64,000 bases of DNA from Psychrobacillus sp042885655 (GCF_042885655.1 NZ_JBHVRO010000005.1:62001-126000), one strand, 5' to 3'. Positions 41,979-50,809 are shown, counted from the first letter of the stretch. Notes: a model not told the origin generated them from the letters alone. Program-made: numbers and translations.

Positions 41979-43313
41979 TTAAATTTGTGTTACCCCTTTA
42001 GCATTTAGCTTATTATTTACAGGTTGCTCTTTTACAATCTCATCTAGATGTTTCTGACTACGATCTTTTACTGCCCAAATCGCTAGCAATGAAATAACTG
42101 CTGTGAACATAATATAGAAGGCGACGGGTATATACGACCCATTAAACTTCAACATCAAACTTGCTGCTACTAGTGGAGCAGTACCTCCAGCTAATGCCGC
42201 ACCAATCTGGTAACCAAGTGTGATTCCTGTATATCGTACCTTTGCATCAAATATCTCCGAAAACATTGTTCCAAGTACTGCAGTAATCGGTGCCCAAATA
42301 ATACCTAACCCAATAATTGTAGCTATGACTAGTAATACGACCGATTTTTGTTGTAGCATCCAAAAGTATGGGAATGCAAATAAGAACATACCGACTACAC
42401 CAGCTACGTAAATTTTTTTACGCCCTATTTTATCTGATAGGCTACCCATGATAGGAATAAGAATAGTTGTTACTATTGTAGCTACCATAACCGTATTTAG
42501 AATTGTAGTACGAGAGAAACCTAAATTTGTTGTCGCATACGAAACTACGAACGTACCAAAAATATAAAAAGGAGCAGTTTCAACTACTTTCGCACCAATT
42601 GCGATAAGCACTTCACGCCAATGATATTTTAGCGTATCCACGATTGGCAGCTTAGGTATATCACCCGATTGCTGCACTTTTTTAAATGACGGTGTTTCCT
42701 CAATCCCTTTTCGAATCCATAAACCAAAAATGACTAATAATGCACTAAATATAAAAGGAATACGCCAACCCCATGTCATAAACGATCCTTCTGGCAATAA
42801 CGTCATAATGGATAAAGCAACTGTCCCTAATACCATTCCAATTGTTACACCCATTTGTGGAATCGCTCCATATAAACCACGCTTTTCTTTTGGAGCATAT
42901 TCAACCGCTAATAACAAAGCTCCTCCCCATTCTCCACCTATACCTAAACCTTGAACCAATCTAAGTGTTATTAAAAGAATAGGCGCCCACACACCAATTG
43001 CTTGATACGTTGGAAGTAACCCCATTCCAAACGTTGCTGCTCCCATTAAACTTAATGTGATAACCAGCGTTTTCTTTCGTCCAATTCGATCTCCTATATG
43101 ACTAAAAATTATTCCTCCAAATGGTCGGATAAAAAATGCTAATGCAAATGATGCATATGCCAGTAATAGTCCAACTGTCGGCTCTTCTGTAACAAAAAAT
43201 AACTGATTAAACACAAGTGCAGCTACGGTACCATACAAGAAATAATCGAACCATTCTATTGAACTACCAACTAAACTTGCAATCCACACTTTTCTCATTT
43301 GTTTTGAATCCAT
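41979..43313 (-). CDS. MHS-family MFS transporter
   Basis: A 444-residue, 12-helix metabolite:proton symporter of the ProP/ShiA/KgtP type. It shows the opening SLVGSSIEWFDYFLYG, GGIIFSHIGDRIGRKKTL (MFS motif A) and GLGIGGEWGGALLLAVEYAP. The substrate is probably a small organic acid or betaine; the neighbouring cyclodeaminase-family gene hints at an amino-acid-like molecule. A strong promoter and a palindromic site lie immediately upstream. Confidence 0.9.
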   Translation of the reverse strand: MDSKQMRKVWIASLVGSSIEWFDYFLYGTVAALVFNQLFFVTEEPTVGLLLAYASFALAFFIRPFGGIIFSHIGDRIGRKKTLVITLSLMGAATFGMGLLPTYQAIGVWAPILLITLRLVQGLGIGGEWGGALLLAVEYAPKEKRGLYGAIPQMGVTIGMVLGTVALSIMTLLPEGSFMTWGWRIPFIFSALLVIFGLWIRKGIEETPSFKKVQQSGDIPKLPIVDTLKYHWREVLIAIGAKVVETAPFYIFGTFVVSYATTNLGFSRTTILNTVMVATIVTTILIPIMGSLSDKIGRKKIYVAGVVGMFLFAFPYFWMLQQKSVVLLVIATIIGLGIIWAPITAVLGTMFSEIFDAKVRYTGITLGYQIGAALAGGTAPLVAASLMLKFNGSYIPVAFYIMFTAVISLLAIWAVKDRSQKHLDEIVKEQPVNNKLNAKGVTQI

Positions 43314-43333
43314 TTTACTTCTCCCCTTTTCAA

Positions 43334-43395
43334 AATTGAAGTGTCACTTCAATTCCCCTTTCTATCATTTTAAATAGTTTAAAATTTTCTGTCAA
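43334..43395 (-). promoter_or_regulatory. Sigma-A promoter with downstream palindrome before the MHS transporter
   Basis: On the minus strand TTGACA (43395-43390), a 17-bp spacer and TAAAAT (43372-43367) form a near-consensus promoter. Just downstream, AATTGAAGTG-T-CACTTCAATT (43334-43354) is a perfect 21-bp palindrome covering the leader up to the ribosome site. It is a likely operator for the divergent XRE-cupin regulator. Confidence 0.75.
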
Positions 43396-43480
43396 CATAA
43401 ATTCTACGTATTTACATTGAGCGTTTCATATCTAGTGATGTATCATTAATTAAAGACAAGAGTATAAAGGAGTAATAGTA

Positions 43481-43993
43481 GTGCCTTCAGAATCTATTGG
43501 CATCATTCTAAAAACGTTGAGAAAAGAACGAAAACTAACACTAAAAAACTTAGCGGAACTAACGGACGTCTCTATCAGCTTTCTGTCACAAGTCGAACGC
43601 GGAAAATCAAGTGTAACACTAGAATCTCTTAAGAAAATAGCAGATGCATTAAAAGTGAGTCCAACAGTATTTTTTCCAGAGAACTCACAAAATGATGACT
43701 TAGAAGAAAGAAGACAACAATTTTTTTACAAAGATTTGTCACATGGTATTCGCGATGCCTCATACTTACCCATTCTAGTTACCCTCCAACCCGGTGAAAA
43801 TGAAGGAAACGCATTTACTCATAGCGGACATGAATTTCTATTTGTCGTCGAAGGATTATTAACTGTATTGGTTGATGATGAAAAAGTAGAGTTAAGCGAA
43901 AAACAGTCCATTATGTTCGATGCAAACAAAATTCACTACTGGTACAACCTAACGGATAAACCAGTACGATTTTTAGCTGTATCTTCTAAGTAG
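43481..43993 (+). CDS. XRE-cupin transcriptional regulator
   Basis: A 170-residue regulator with an N-terminal XRE helix-turn-helix (TLKNLAELTDVSISFLSQVE, residues about 18-37) and a C-terminal cupin sensor domain (HSGHEFLFVVEG ... IHYWYNLTDKPVRFL). This is the same architecture as PuuR and similar metabolite-sensing repressors. It is divergent from the MHS transporter. The GTG start follows AAGGAG. Confidence 0.9.
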   Translation: MPSESIGIILKTLRKERKLTLKNLAELTDVSISFLSQVERGKSSVTLESLKKIADALKVSPTVFFPENSQNDDLEERRQQFFYKDLSHGIRDASYLPILVTLQPGENEGNAFTHSGHEFLFVVEGLLTVLVDDEKVELSEKQSIMFDANKIHYWYNLTDKPVRFLAVSSK

Positions 43994-44019
43994 CTAATTT
44001 TATACGAATAGATAACACT

Positions 44020-44062
44020 AAAAAAGAAAGCTTATCCATTTGCTATGGAAAGCTTTCTTTTT
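44020..44062 (+). terminator. Terminator of the XRE-cupin gene
   Basis: AAAAAGAAAGCTT..CCAT pairs with ATGG..AAGCTTTCTTTTT. Confidence 0.9.
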
Positions 44063-44144
44063 GGTTGTGCATCGGATATCGATAGCGCACTTAAGAATAA
44101 TATTACTTTTACTAGTTAGTTAAAATATTTGTGCTCCGTCGTAT

Positions 44145-45995
44145 TCATTCTTCTTTTATATTATCTATAACTTTATTGATTTTATTTAAAAACTGCTTGA
44201 ATTCAGGTGATTGATAGAGTTGCTCCATTGCAGCGAAAACTTGATCAGCATCTTCTGAATTTTGAACTGGCATAGAATTTGAATAAATGCGGGTATACTT
44301 CCTGCCCTCTTCATATCCCATAGCTCGTATAGAAATTCCTTCTAACGCTAACCTTTCCAATACTTTAACACGATATAGATGCTCTATAGGTCCTACCTCT
44401 ACAATCAGGCGGATAGATGAATTTTTATTTCTAAACCAAGCAATAAAAGGTGCTTGCAACCAGTAATCCCGAGGCACTTTATAAGCTTCAGGTAACTCTC
44501 TCCATGAAGATTGAATAAAATTGGGCACACTTCTGTGAACATAGTATAAATGTTCTTCAAAATTTAAACGAGATACTAGCTGAAGAAATGCACGTTGCAT
44601 TACAGTCTGATTATTGGGTGTACCAATCATTGAATCATTTGAAATAGGGTCAATAATTATTGGAGAATCCTGTTTACTTAAACTAATTGCTTCTCGGATA
44701 TACTCTAGCAATGCTAGATAATCAGGATTTTCTAATAATTTTTTCATGGATAACGCGATATTGTTTTTATCATTCCAAGATGCAGGTGTTTCAAAAGAAG
44801 TGTATATACGAGAAAATTTTGCACCTTCTTCTAAAGCACGTTCTTTAATAGCAATACCTTTAAATGCAAGTGCGTTTAATAATCTCTTCCTCTTATCATA
44901 ATGTAGGGGGCCAACTTCTATTGTTAATTTTAAACGATCATCTTTTCTCTCAAACCATCCAATAAGCCCTTGGTTTAGCCACCAATTTTCACGTAAATCA
45001 TCACGTCCGTATGCTCCATTCCATTGATTCTCTACAAAGTTAGGAAGTTTAAAATGTGGATCAAATTGTTCACTCGCCAATTCTTTCTCTCGAGCAACTA
45101 ATAAAAAGGCCTCTTTAAGTAAGCTGTCGCCTACTTTTACAATAAAATCAATCGTTTCTTTATTATCAAGATAGATTTGCTGAATCAATTCTTTGCTTTC
45201 AGTGTCTTGTAATTCCATTGCAAGTGAAGTATCTACAACTTGATGTCGAATATATGTGTTTCCTGAAGCATACAAAAGGTCTACCGCATCTTTGTGATTT
45301 CGATAGACAATCAGTCCATTATCTACCATTTCTTCATTTTGAATAAGCTGATTCTCTAAAATGTCTACATAATAAATGAGAAAAGAACGGATATCTGCCT
45401 GCATATAGTCTACTTTCATATCGAGATAGTTCTTTAAAATAGACAAAATATCTTCATATCCAAGCATTAAGTAATCTTCATGAGTTGGTTCATCATTCTG
45501 GAGCGTTAAATATATTGGAATAATTTGATAGCCCGAATAAGTCTCTCTCACATCGTTAATATATGCTTCTAGTTGACCTTCTGATTCACTAGACCAATAC
45601 TTATTCTCAATAACCATTGCTATTTTGTGATGATTCGAAACTGCTAATAAATCTATTCTTTTCCCTGTTTTGGTCAAACATTCTTTGTGAACTGTCAAAT
45701 CAAAGAACTCTCTACGGGATAGTTCGAGCACATCATAATTTGAAATCTTATCCTCATCTTCAAAATTCGAAGGGTTCACAAACGTCTTTGCAAGTATTTT
45801 ATTAATAAAAAATGACCCTAAATCATGATTTTCTTTCGGATCTAAAAGCCAGGCTAGTACATTGGAATGTCTTATTTCATAATTATCTACTTGTAAAACT
45901 TTGAACGGGTTAAATCGATTAAAATGATTATGTAAGATAGAAAACTCCTTCGAATCTTCTATTAACGACAATAACTGTTGTTGATAGTCAGGCAA
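44145..45995 (-). CDS. PD-(D/E)XK nuclease-family protein with duplicated C-terminal domain
   Basis: A 616-residue protein. The N-terminal ~200 residues match the PDDEXK_4-type nuclease family: HSNVLAWLLDP (43-53), Asp115 in KRIDLLAV, Glu130-Asn-Lys132 (IENKYW) and Gln141 (QLEAY) form the catalytic core. The C-terminal part carries two related ~125-residue segments (about 310-435 and 480-612). They share YWL/WWL, a WF..K pair, IEVGP/VEVGP, an LA..GI.I block, EG.K..RIY and a final helix. Translation probably starts at TTG 45995 behind AGAGTGAG. It lies next to a restriction-modification system. Confidence 0.82.
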   Translation of the reverse strand: MPDYQQQLLSLIEDSKEFSILHNHFNRFNPFKVLQVDNYEIRHSNVLAWLLDPKENHDLGSFFINKILAKTFVNPSNFEDEDKISNYDVLELSRREFFDLTVHKECLTKTGKRIDLLAVSNHHKIAMVIENKYWSSESEGQLEAYINDVRETYSGYQIIPIYLTLQNDEPTHEDYLMLGYEDILSILKNYLDMKVDYMQADIRSFLIYYVDILENQLIQNEEMVDNGLIVYRNHKDAVDLLYASGNTYIRHQVVDTSLAMELQDTESKELIQQIYLDNKETIDFIVKVGDSLLKEAFLLVAREKELASEQFDPHFKLPNFVENQWNGAYGRDDLRENWWLNQGLIGWFERKDDRLKLTIEVGPLHYDKRKRLLNALAFKGIAIKERALEEGAKFSRIYTSFETPASWNDKNNIALSMKKLLENPDYLALLEYIREAISLSKQDSPIIIDPISNDSMIGTPNNQTVMQRAFLQLVSRLNFEEHLYYVHRSVPNFIQSSWRELPEAYKVPRDYWLQAPFIAWFRNKNSSIRLIVEVGPIEHLYRVKVLERLALEGISIRAMGYEEGRKYTRIYSNSMPVQNSEDADQVFAAMEQLYQSPEFKQFLNKINKVIDNIKEE

Positions 45996-46172
45996 TATAT
46001 CTCACTCTTTCTGTTTTCTATTAAAGATTCATAGTCCGGTACAAATAATATGATTGAATATTATCATGAATCGTATATTTTTAATGATAGCATTAAAATC
46101 TATGACATTTGAATTGCCTTTAGTAATTTCATAATTTCTTCTGATTCCGTATAAAATGTTGGAATAGTTCCA
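45996..46172. other. Intergenic gap in the defence island
   Basis: A 177-bp gap. On the minus strand a frame just past the endonuclease stop (about 46181-46103) reads KVNGTIPTFYTESEEIMKLL and a few more residues before a stop, which looks protein-like. It has no start signal. It could be a fossil coding tail or chance. Confidence 0.3.
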
Positions 46173-47564
46173 TTAACTTTTCATCTCGCTGTCTATCAAT
46201 GAAACGATATATTCTCTATCCAGCCAAAATGCTTGTTTCGCAATCATTTGTCCATCTGGTAAAGGTGTCTTATCTTCCCCATCTCTTCCTTTAGGACGAA
46301 TATGACAAAGGCCATTAGTACCTGGAGAAGGCAAATCATTCCTAGCTACAGTTTTTTTGCCTCTCGCTATCATCTCAATTTGAACGCCTGTAACCAATTG
46401 CTTCTGAAGACCATCATAGAATGTTTTTAATCTACCTTCAATTTCTTTAATAGGCATATTCCATAGCTTTATACCTTTGAAATATAGTTCTCGATTTACA
46501 TCTTTTTTCTTCTTTTCTCTATATTCAAAAACAACAAAGAGAAATTTTGTTTGTTCAAAGTAGTTCTTTAACCAACTGTCTTCCCAGTCTTCTTCAAACC
46601 AATCCGAAAATGACACATTTTTAAATGACATATGTTCTTGTGGTATTCCGGACGGCTCTAAACGAATTGTTTTAAATTGAATATTTGCTTTTGAAAACTC
46701 TTCAATATCATCAAGTTTTGTTCCTTTAATCCCTAACAATGCACTTACAAAATCAGGAACAAAGCTTTTGGAATTATTTATCTTAATCTCTTTTTCAATT
46801 GCAATTTGTGTTAAAGATTTCCCAATGAAAGGATGAAATCTTTCGTGAAGAATTTCATCAAGGGTTTTATTTTTTAATTCTTGTCTATTTGTTATTGATA
46901 CTAGGTCATCGTTTGATAGTATTTTTCTTGCAACTCCAGTTATATAACTAGCTTTTAAGCTGTAAGCTCTTTGCATTGCAAGAATAGGACTAAACGGTTG
47001 GGTTCTTAAGGAGTCTTTATTTTTACCTTTTGTACAAGCACCTAAATAAACAGTATCCGCTTCGGATAGCTCATGTGCTTTTCCCATTCTGATTTTGTTT
47101 GTTATGAATTCCCAATCTTTCTTGATTATATGTAAATCTTCCTCACTAAAAGTTAAAAGATGGCTTTTAAGTACTTGGTACTCCGACCGGTGAACTTCTG
47201 GAATCCATTGATAAAACATTAATAAGATAGTTTGATTCTTATTCCAAAAGCTCGAGGTTTCAAAGGTAGTTAGAATTTCCTTATGATAATTTATTATATT
47301 TAAAACCAATCTCTCTTTTGCTGAAATAGTTTTATTTTTATTCTGTTTAATTGGAGTGACTTTTAACTCAATACCTAATTCTTCAAAATCAGCCTCGGAT
47401 TTAGAATTTATTTTATAACCGAAGAAACTCTCTTCAATTATTTGACCCAGCTGACCCTTTGACTTTGGATTTGTAATTCTACCACTTTGATCAATTTCAC
47501 CAAAGGTTTTTCCTTCTGCTTCTTTTGCTTTATATAAAAGTGATTCTTCCGTTTCAAATATCAC
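46173..47564 (-). CDS. Type II restriction endonuclease, Sau3AI/MutH family
   Basis: A 463-residue endonuclease, near the length of Sau3AI. The N-terminal MutH-type catalytic domain has GQLGQIIEESFFGY (38-50) and the metal site Asp59-x6-Glu66-Leu-Lys68 in ADFEELGIELKVTP, the same spacing as MutH. The C-terminal half resembles a second, probably DNA-binding, MutH-like domain, as in Sau3AI. The expected target is GATC (inference from family). A GTG start follows AAGGGGG, and a GATC lies in that leader. The paired C5-methyltransferase is directly upstream. Confidence 0.88.
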   Translation of the reverse strand: MIFETEESLLYKAKEAEGKTFGEIDQSGRITNPKSKGQLGQIIEESFFGYKINSKSEADFEELGIELKVTPIKQNKNKTISAKERLVLNIINYHKEILTTFETSSFWNKNQTILLMFYQWIPEVHRSEYQVLKSHLLTFSEEDLHIIKKDWEFITNKIRMGKAHELSEADTVYLGACTKGKNKDSLRTQPFSPILAMQRAYSLKASYITGVARKILSNDDLVSITNRQELKNKTLDEILHERFHPFIGKSLTQIAIEKEIKINNSKSFVPDFVSALLGIKGTKLDDIEEFSKANIQFKTIRLEPSGIPQEHMSFKNVSFSDWFEEDWEDSWLKNYFEQTKFLFVVFEYREKKKKDVNRELYFKGIKLWNMPIKEIEGRLKTFYDGLQKQLVTGVQIEMIARGKKTVARNDLPSPGTNGLCHIRPKGRDGEDKTPLPDGQMIAKQAFWLDREYIVSLIDSEMKS

Positions 47565-47620
47565 TGAGATCCCCCTTAAATAATAATATTGATTATTAAC
47601 ATAATTTTACCATATATAAA

Positions 47621-47647
47621 AAAGCTGATACTAAAAGTATCAGCTTT
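47621..47647 (-). terminator. Terminator overlapping the methyltransferase stop codon
   Basis: On the minus strand AAAGCTGATAC, a four-T loop and AGTATCAGCTTTTTTT form a strong intrinsic terminator whose 5' arm contains the final codons and stop of the methyltransferase. It sits between methyltransferase and endonuclease genes. Confidence 0.9.
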
Positions 47648-48899
47648 GTAAAGACATTTCCAATTGAACGTCAGTTTGTACATTCATATTTTCAATTTCC
47701 TCAATTCTCAATCCCATGCGTTCGATCAATCCTACCACTAATGCATTACCCATACAGAAATACCGCATACGGTCTGTCATAGTGCTTGTCCAATTATCGT
47801 CAAACCCATTGAGTCGTTCACATTCTAAAGGTGTTAAAAAACGTTTGCGTCCATTCACCTCAACAATATGGGTACTCCGATTAGTTGAACCCTCACTTGT
47901 AAGCATTGTCCTACCAGGCTTGTCCAAATCATCAGTAGCAGACATTCCACCTTCAGAAAATTGGTAAACATGTCCCTCTGCAGACTTGCGTTCTATTTTT
48001 TTAGGTCCCCGCAAATATGCAAACTTTTCAATTTGTGATTCAGATAAATAAAATTTATTATCTACTTCTGATTCATCTATAAGAATATCTCTTAAGTAGG
48101 TTGGTTCTTCTTCTATTGGTATTACTTGTGTAGTAAAAACTGTCCCGTGTTTCATGTATCCTGCAGTATGGAAGCCAAATGAGAAATCATCAGAAATGGA
48201 AACTATATCAGTCGGCAAAGAAACAGAAGTTATTCTATCTTTATAAGGCTCAAATTCAACAGGGAAAGGTTTAGCAAAAAAACCTTCATTAAAAACAATC
48301 TGATCTTCGGAATAATTATTTTGAGCTTGTTCAAATGCAATACCATTCTTATAAGCAAAAATAAATATTCGTCTTCTTCTCTGAGCAAACCCATAGTCTG
48401 CAGCATTTATAACACGCCATTCTACCGTGTAATCCAGATCTCTAAATGTCGCTAACATCACGGCAAAATCACGACCACGTTGGGACGAAGGAGACTTTAA
48501 CAAACGATCTACATTCTCAAGTAGAACATATTTCGGTTGTGTATTCTCAATCACTCTTTTTATTTCCCAAAATAAGACCCCTTTTTTCCCTTGAATGCCT
48601 TTTTCGCCAGAAAGTGTACGTGCAACAGAGTAGTCTTGGCAAGGAAAGCCACCAACAACCAGATTCGGCTCTAAATTTACAAAAGTTTCATTGGAAACTG
48701 TCGTTATATCTTCATTTGAATGTATTCCTGATTCAAAATTATGTGTATAGCAATCAAAAGCATCTTGTGCTTTTCGAGAAGGTTCCCACTGATTACCCCA
48801 AACCACTTCAAATAATTCGGGGTTCGCTTTTTTTAGACCTAAGCGGAATCCACCTACACCGGCAAACAATTCAATTACTTTAATTTTAGAATTTTGCAT
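47640..48899 (-). CDS. DNA (cytosine-5) methyltransferase, Sau3AI type
   Basis: A 419-residue m5C methyltransferase. Motif I is IELFAGVGGFRLGL, motif IV has the catalytic Cys87 in GGFPCQDYSVA, motif VI is LLENVDR, motif VIII is FAQRRRRIFIF, a target-recognition region follows, and motif X is near GNALVV. Adjacent Sau3AI-like endonuclease implies GATC specificity, with methylation at the cytosine. It begins directly with motif I, with no N-terminal HTH of its own. AAAGGGTG precedes the ATG. Confidence 0.93.
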   Translation of the reverse strand: MQNSKIKVIELFAGVGGFRLGLKKANPELFEVVWGNQWEPSRKAQDAFDCYTHNFESGIHSNEDITTVSNETFVNLEPNLVVGGFPCQDYSVARTLSGEKGIQGKKGVLFWEIKRVIENTQPKYVLLENVDRLLKSPSSQRGRDFAVMLATFRDLDYTVEWRVINAADYGFAQRRRRIFIFAYKNGIAFEQAQNNYSEDQIVFNEGFFAKPFPVEFEPYKDRITSVSLPTDIVSISDDFSFGFHTAGYMKHGTVFTTQVIPIEEEPTYLRDILIDESEVDNKFYLSESQIEKFAYLRGPKKIERKSAEGHVYQFSEGGMSATDDLDKPGRTMLTSEGSTNRSTHIVEVNGRKRFLTPLECERLNGFDDNWTSTMTDRMRYFCMGNALVVGLIERMGLRIEEIENMNVQTDVQLEMSLQS

Positions 48900-48928
48900 A
48901 TACGAACACCCTTTCGTAGTTTCAATCT

Positions 48929-48984
48929 ATTATACAACATTTTGTCGGAAAGATCAAGATCTTTTACTCTTTTTTTGTCGGAAA
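48929..48984 (-). promoter_or_regulatory. Methyltransferase promoter with GATC in the -35 box
   Basis: On the minus strand TTGATC (48957-48952), a 17-bp spacer and a perfect TATAAT (48934-48929) form the promoter. The -35 contains GATC, and a second GATC inside AGATCT (48957-48962) abuts it. A ten-base direct repeat TTTCCGACAA lies in the spacer (48942-48951) and again upstream (48975-48984). These are candidate autoregulatory sites. Confidence 0.75.
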
Positions 48985-49709
48985 TTAGTATTAGCAATTA
49001 TTTTAGGGGTACTGGTAGTACAGATAGTACTATTATGTCGAGAAATATACAAAAAGCATCAAGTCCTGCAAGTTTTTAATAAAACGAGTGGTAAACGACG
49101 TAATGTTACTAAATTGGAGTTAGTTGTGTGCAAAGCACTGTGGAATGGTGGGTACCTTAAGCTAGTAGAATTTCTAGATTCACGTTATTGGTATGGTTTC
49201 CCACTTTATTTCAAGATACCAAAACTAATTATTACTTTGGCATCAAGAAATAATTTGAAATATTGAACATGATAATGGAGTTTCCTAACATTATCTAAAA
49301 GAGGACTTGACCCTTCTACGTTATTGGGAACATGAGATAAGAATGATTTAGGAAGGATATTAAGAACAATTGAAAAATACCTTATAAATCAAAAGCGAGA
49401 AACTTAATTTTATGTGCTTTACGTACTTCATCTATTTATTATTTGGTCGACTTTCCATGATCAGGATTTGGTCATAAATTTGATAATATGAAATTTAATA
49501 TTAAATTGGACTATGCTATAACTTGAAATTCTTTAAGCGTACGTAAATTAATGGTTTCTAAATCAAGGAATCGGTTTTATACTTTTAATCCTTCTACCTT
49601 TATGTTCAAGCACTAATGTCTGCCCATGATATTATGTTATTCTTTTTTATTTAACCAGAAATCGGGTTAAATAGATTCGAATTAATTTCGAAAAGTTTAA
49701 TTCAAATAC
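48985..49709. other. Gene-free AT-rich stretch in the defence island
   Basis: About 725 bp without a credible ORF on either strand. Scattered stops interrupt all frames. I could not match it to a transposase, toxin-antitoxin or known RNA. A small hairpin (TTTAACC/GGGTTAAA) lies near 49650-49671. It may be decayed coding sequence. Confidence 0.5.
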
Positions 49710-50372
49710 TTACTTTAGTGTATCAATATAGTCTCGTACTAACTTATAATGTTTTCCTCTTATCAATGCACTTTTATTTCTTAAAACATTTATATCTGGT
49801 TCTATAGACTTTAAATCCCATTCCGGTTCATTTGATGTATCAAGTCCAATAACTAAAATTGGAACAGTAATAGAAAGTTTGGCGGATGGAATCTCTTTCT
49901 TAGTTTTTTCAAAATTAGAAACACCACTATCAATTCTTTTTGCCAATTTGTCCATCGGGACAATTAATATACATATATCAGCCATATCATAAGCAAAAGA
50001 AAGCTGAAACTTAAAATAATCTCTATAAGAACTTGCAACATTTCCGAACTCAACTTCAACTTGAACTACTACTGATTTTCCATCTGGAAAGATAAATTCC
50101 TTTCTAAAGTCCCCTCGTAATTCATCTTGAAAATTCTTTGGTGTCGCAAGTGGCTCTTCCTCCCATTTCAATCCTGAAAACTGTATCCGAAAATAAGTAT
50201 TTAAAAACTGTTGAACAATATCTAATTTTTTTTGCTTAATTGATTTTCCTTTGTATACAGGAATTGGACAATTTTCACATATTTTAATGATTTCATTGTA
50301 TATATGTACATGTTCGGGATGTGTTAATATTTCTTTAGCAAATCTATAAGAAAATGTTTCTACCTTCATCAT
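49710..50372 (-). CDS. BglII/BstYI-family restriction endonuclease-like protein
   Basis: A 220-residue protein resembling the BglII/BstYI family. Asp97-x8-Glu106-x-Glu108 in PDGKSVVVQVEVEFGN matches the BglII D-x8-E-x-Q active-site spacing, with Glu in place of Gln, followed by the family FGN-type segment and a YRDYFKFQ helix. No dedicated methyltransferase adjoins it. AAAGGA precedes ATG 50372. Family members cut sites with a central GATC, which suggests dependence on the neighbouring GATC methyltransferase. The specificity is inference. Confidence 0.7.
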   Translation of the reverse strand: MMKVETFSYRFAKEILTHPEHVHIYNEIIKICENCPIPVYKGKSIKQKKLDIVQQFLNTYFRIQFSGLKWEEEPLATPKNFQDELRGDFRKEFIFPDGKSVVVQVEVEFGNVASSYRDYFKFQLSFAYDMADICILIVPMDKLAKRIDSGVSNFEKTKKEIPSAKLSITVPILVIGLDTSNEPEWDLKSIEPDINVLRNKSALIRGKHYKLVRDYIDTLK

Positions 50373-50649
50373 ATCAATCCTTTCTTTAACTATATTTTGT
50401 CTTTTTCTTGACTTTTCAACATCTTCTTTACAATAGACACTCTATACTATTGAACGAATCTGTATTGATAACGAGAGTTCTCCAGATAATTGCGAAGCAT
50501 ACATCTATTACTTTACTTGCTGGTGTAGCTGATTAATGCTTATACATTTACTACGGGTCTCGAGTTTCGTATGAATAGAGAAATCAATTAGATACCCCAT
50601 CTAAACTACACCACAATGACAAACTATACTTTTCAATATTCCCCTAATA

Positions 50650-50797
50650 TCCTCCTCATTAATACCAGTAATCATATATTATCCCGAAAATGAATAGCCT
50701 CATCAATAAGACTCTTCTATTTCTGTTGAAGTTCACAAATTTTCTCTTCAATCGTTCCTTTTGCTACTAAACGGATTACGTGGGCTTCGTTTTGCTA
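50650..50797 (-). pseudogene. Decayed copy of the SNF2 helicase 3' end
   Basis: About 145 bp align, in the same orientation, to 52060-52212, the C-terminal codons of the SNF2-SWIM helicase gene. CCTCATCAATAAGACTCTTC is shared exactly, and most of the following sequence down to TTCGTTTTGCT matches. Indels disrupt the frame. It is a relic of a tandem duplication or of a lost paralogue. An upstream fragment near 50488 (TTGCGAAGCATACAT) also resembles 51980. Confidence 0.8.
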
Positions 50798-50809
50798 ATC
50801 TAATCTACT

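Noticed and set aside
48894..49079. 61-codon plus-strand frame upstream of the methyltransferase
   Set aside because: It reads antisense through the methyltransferase promoter and has no ribosome-binding site or recognisable sequence.
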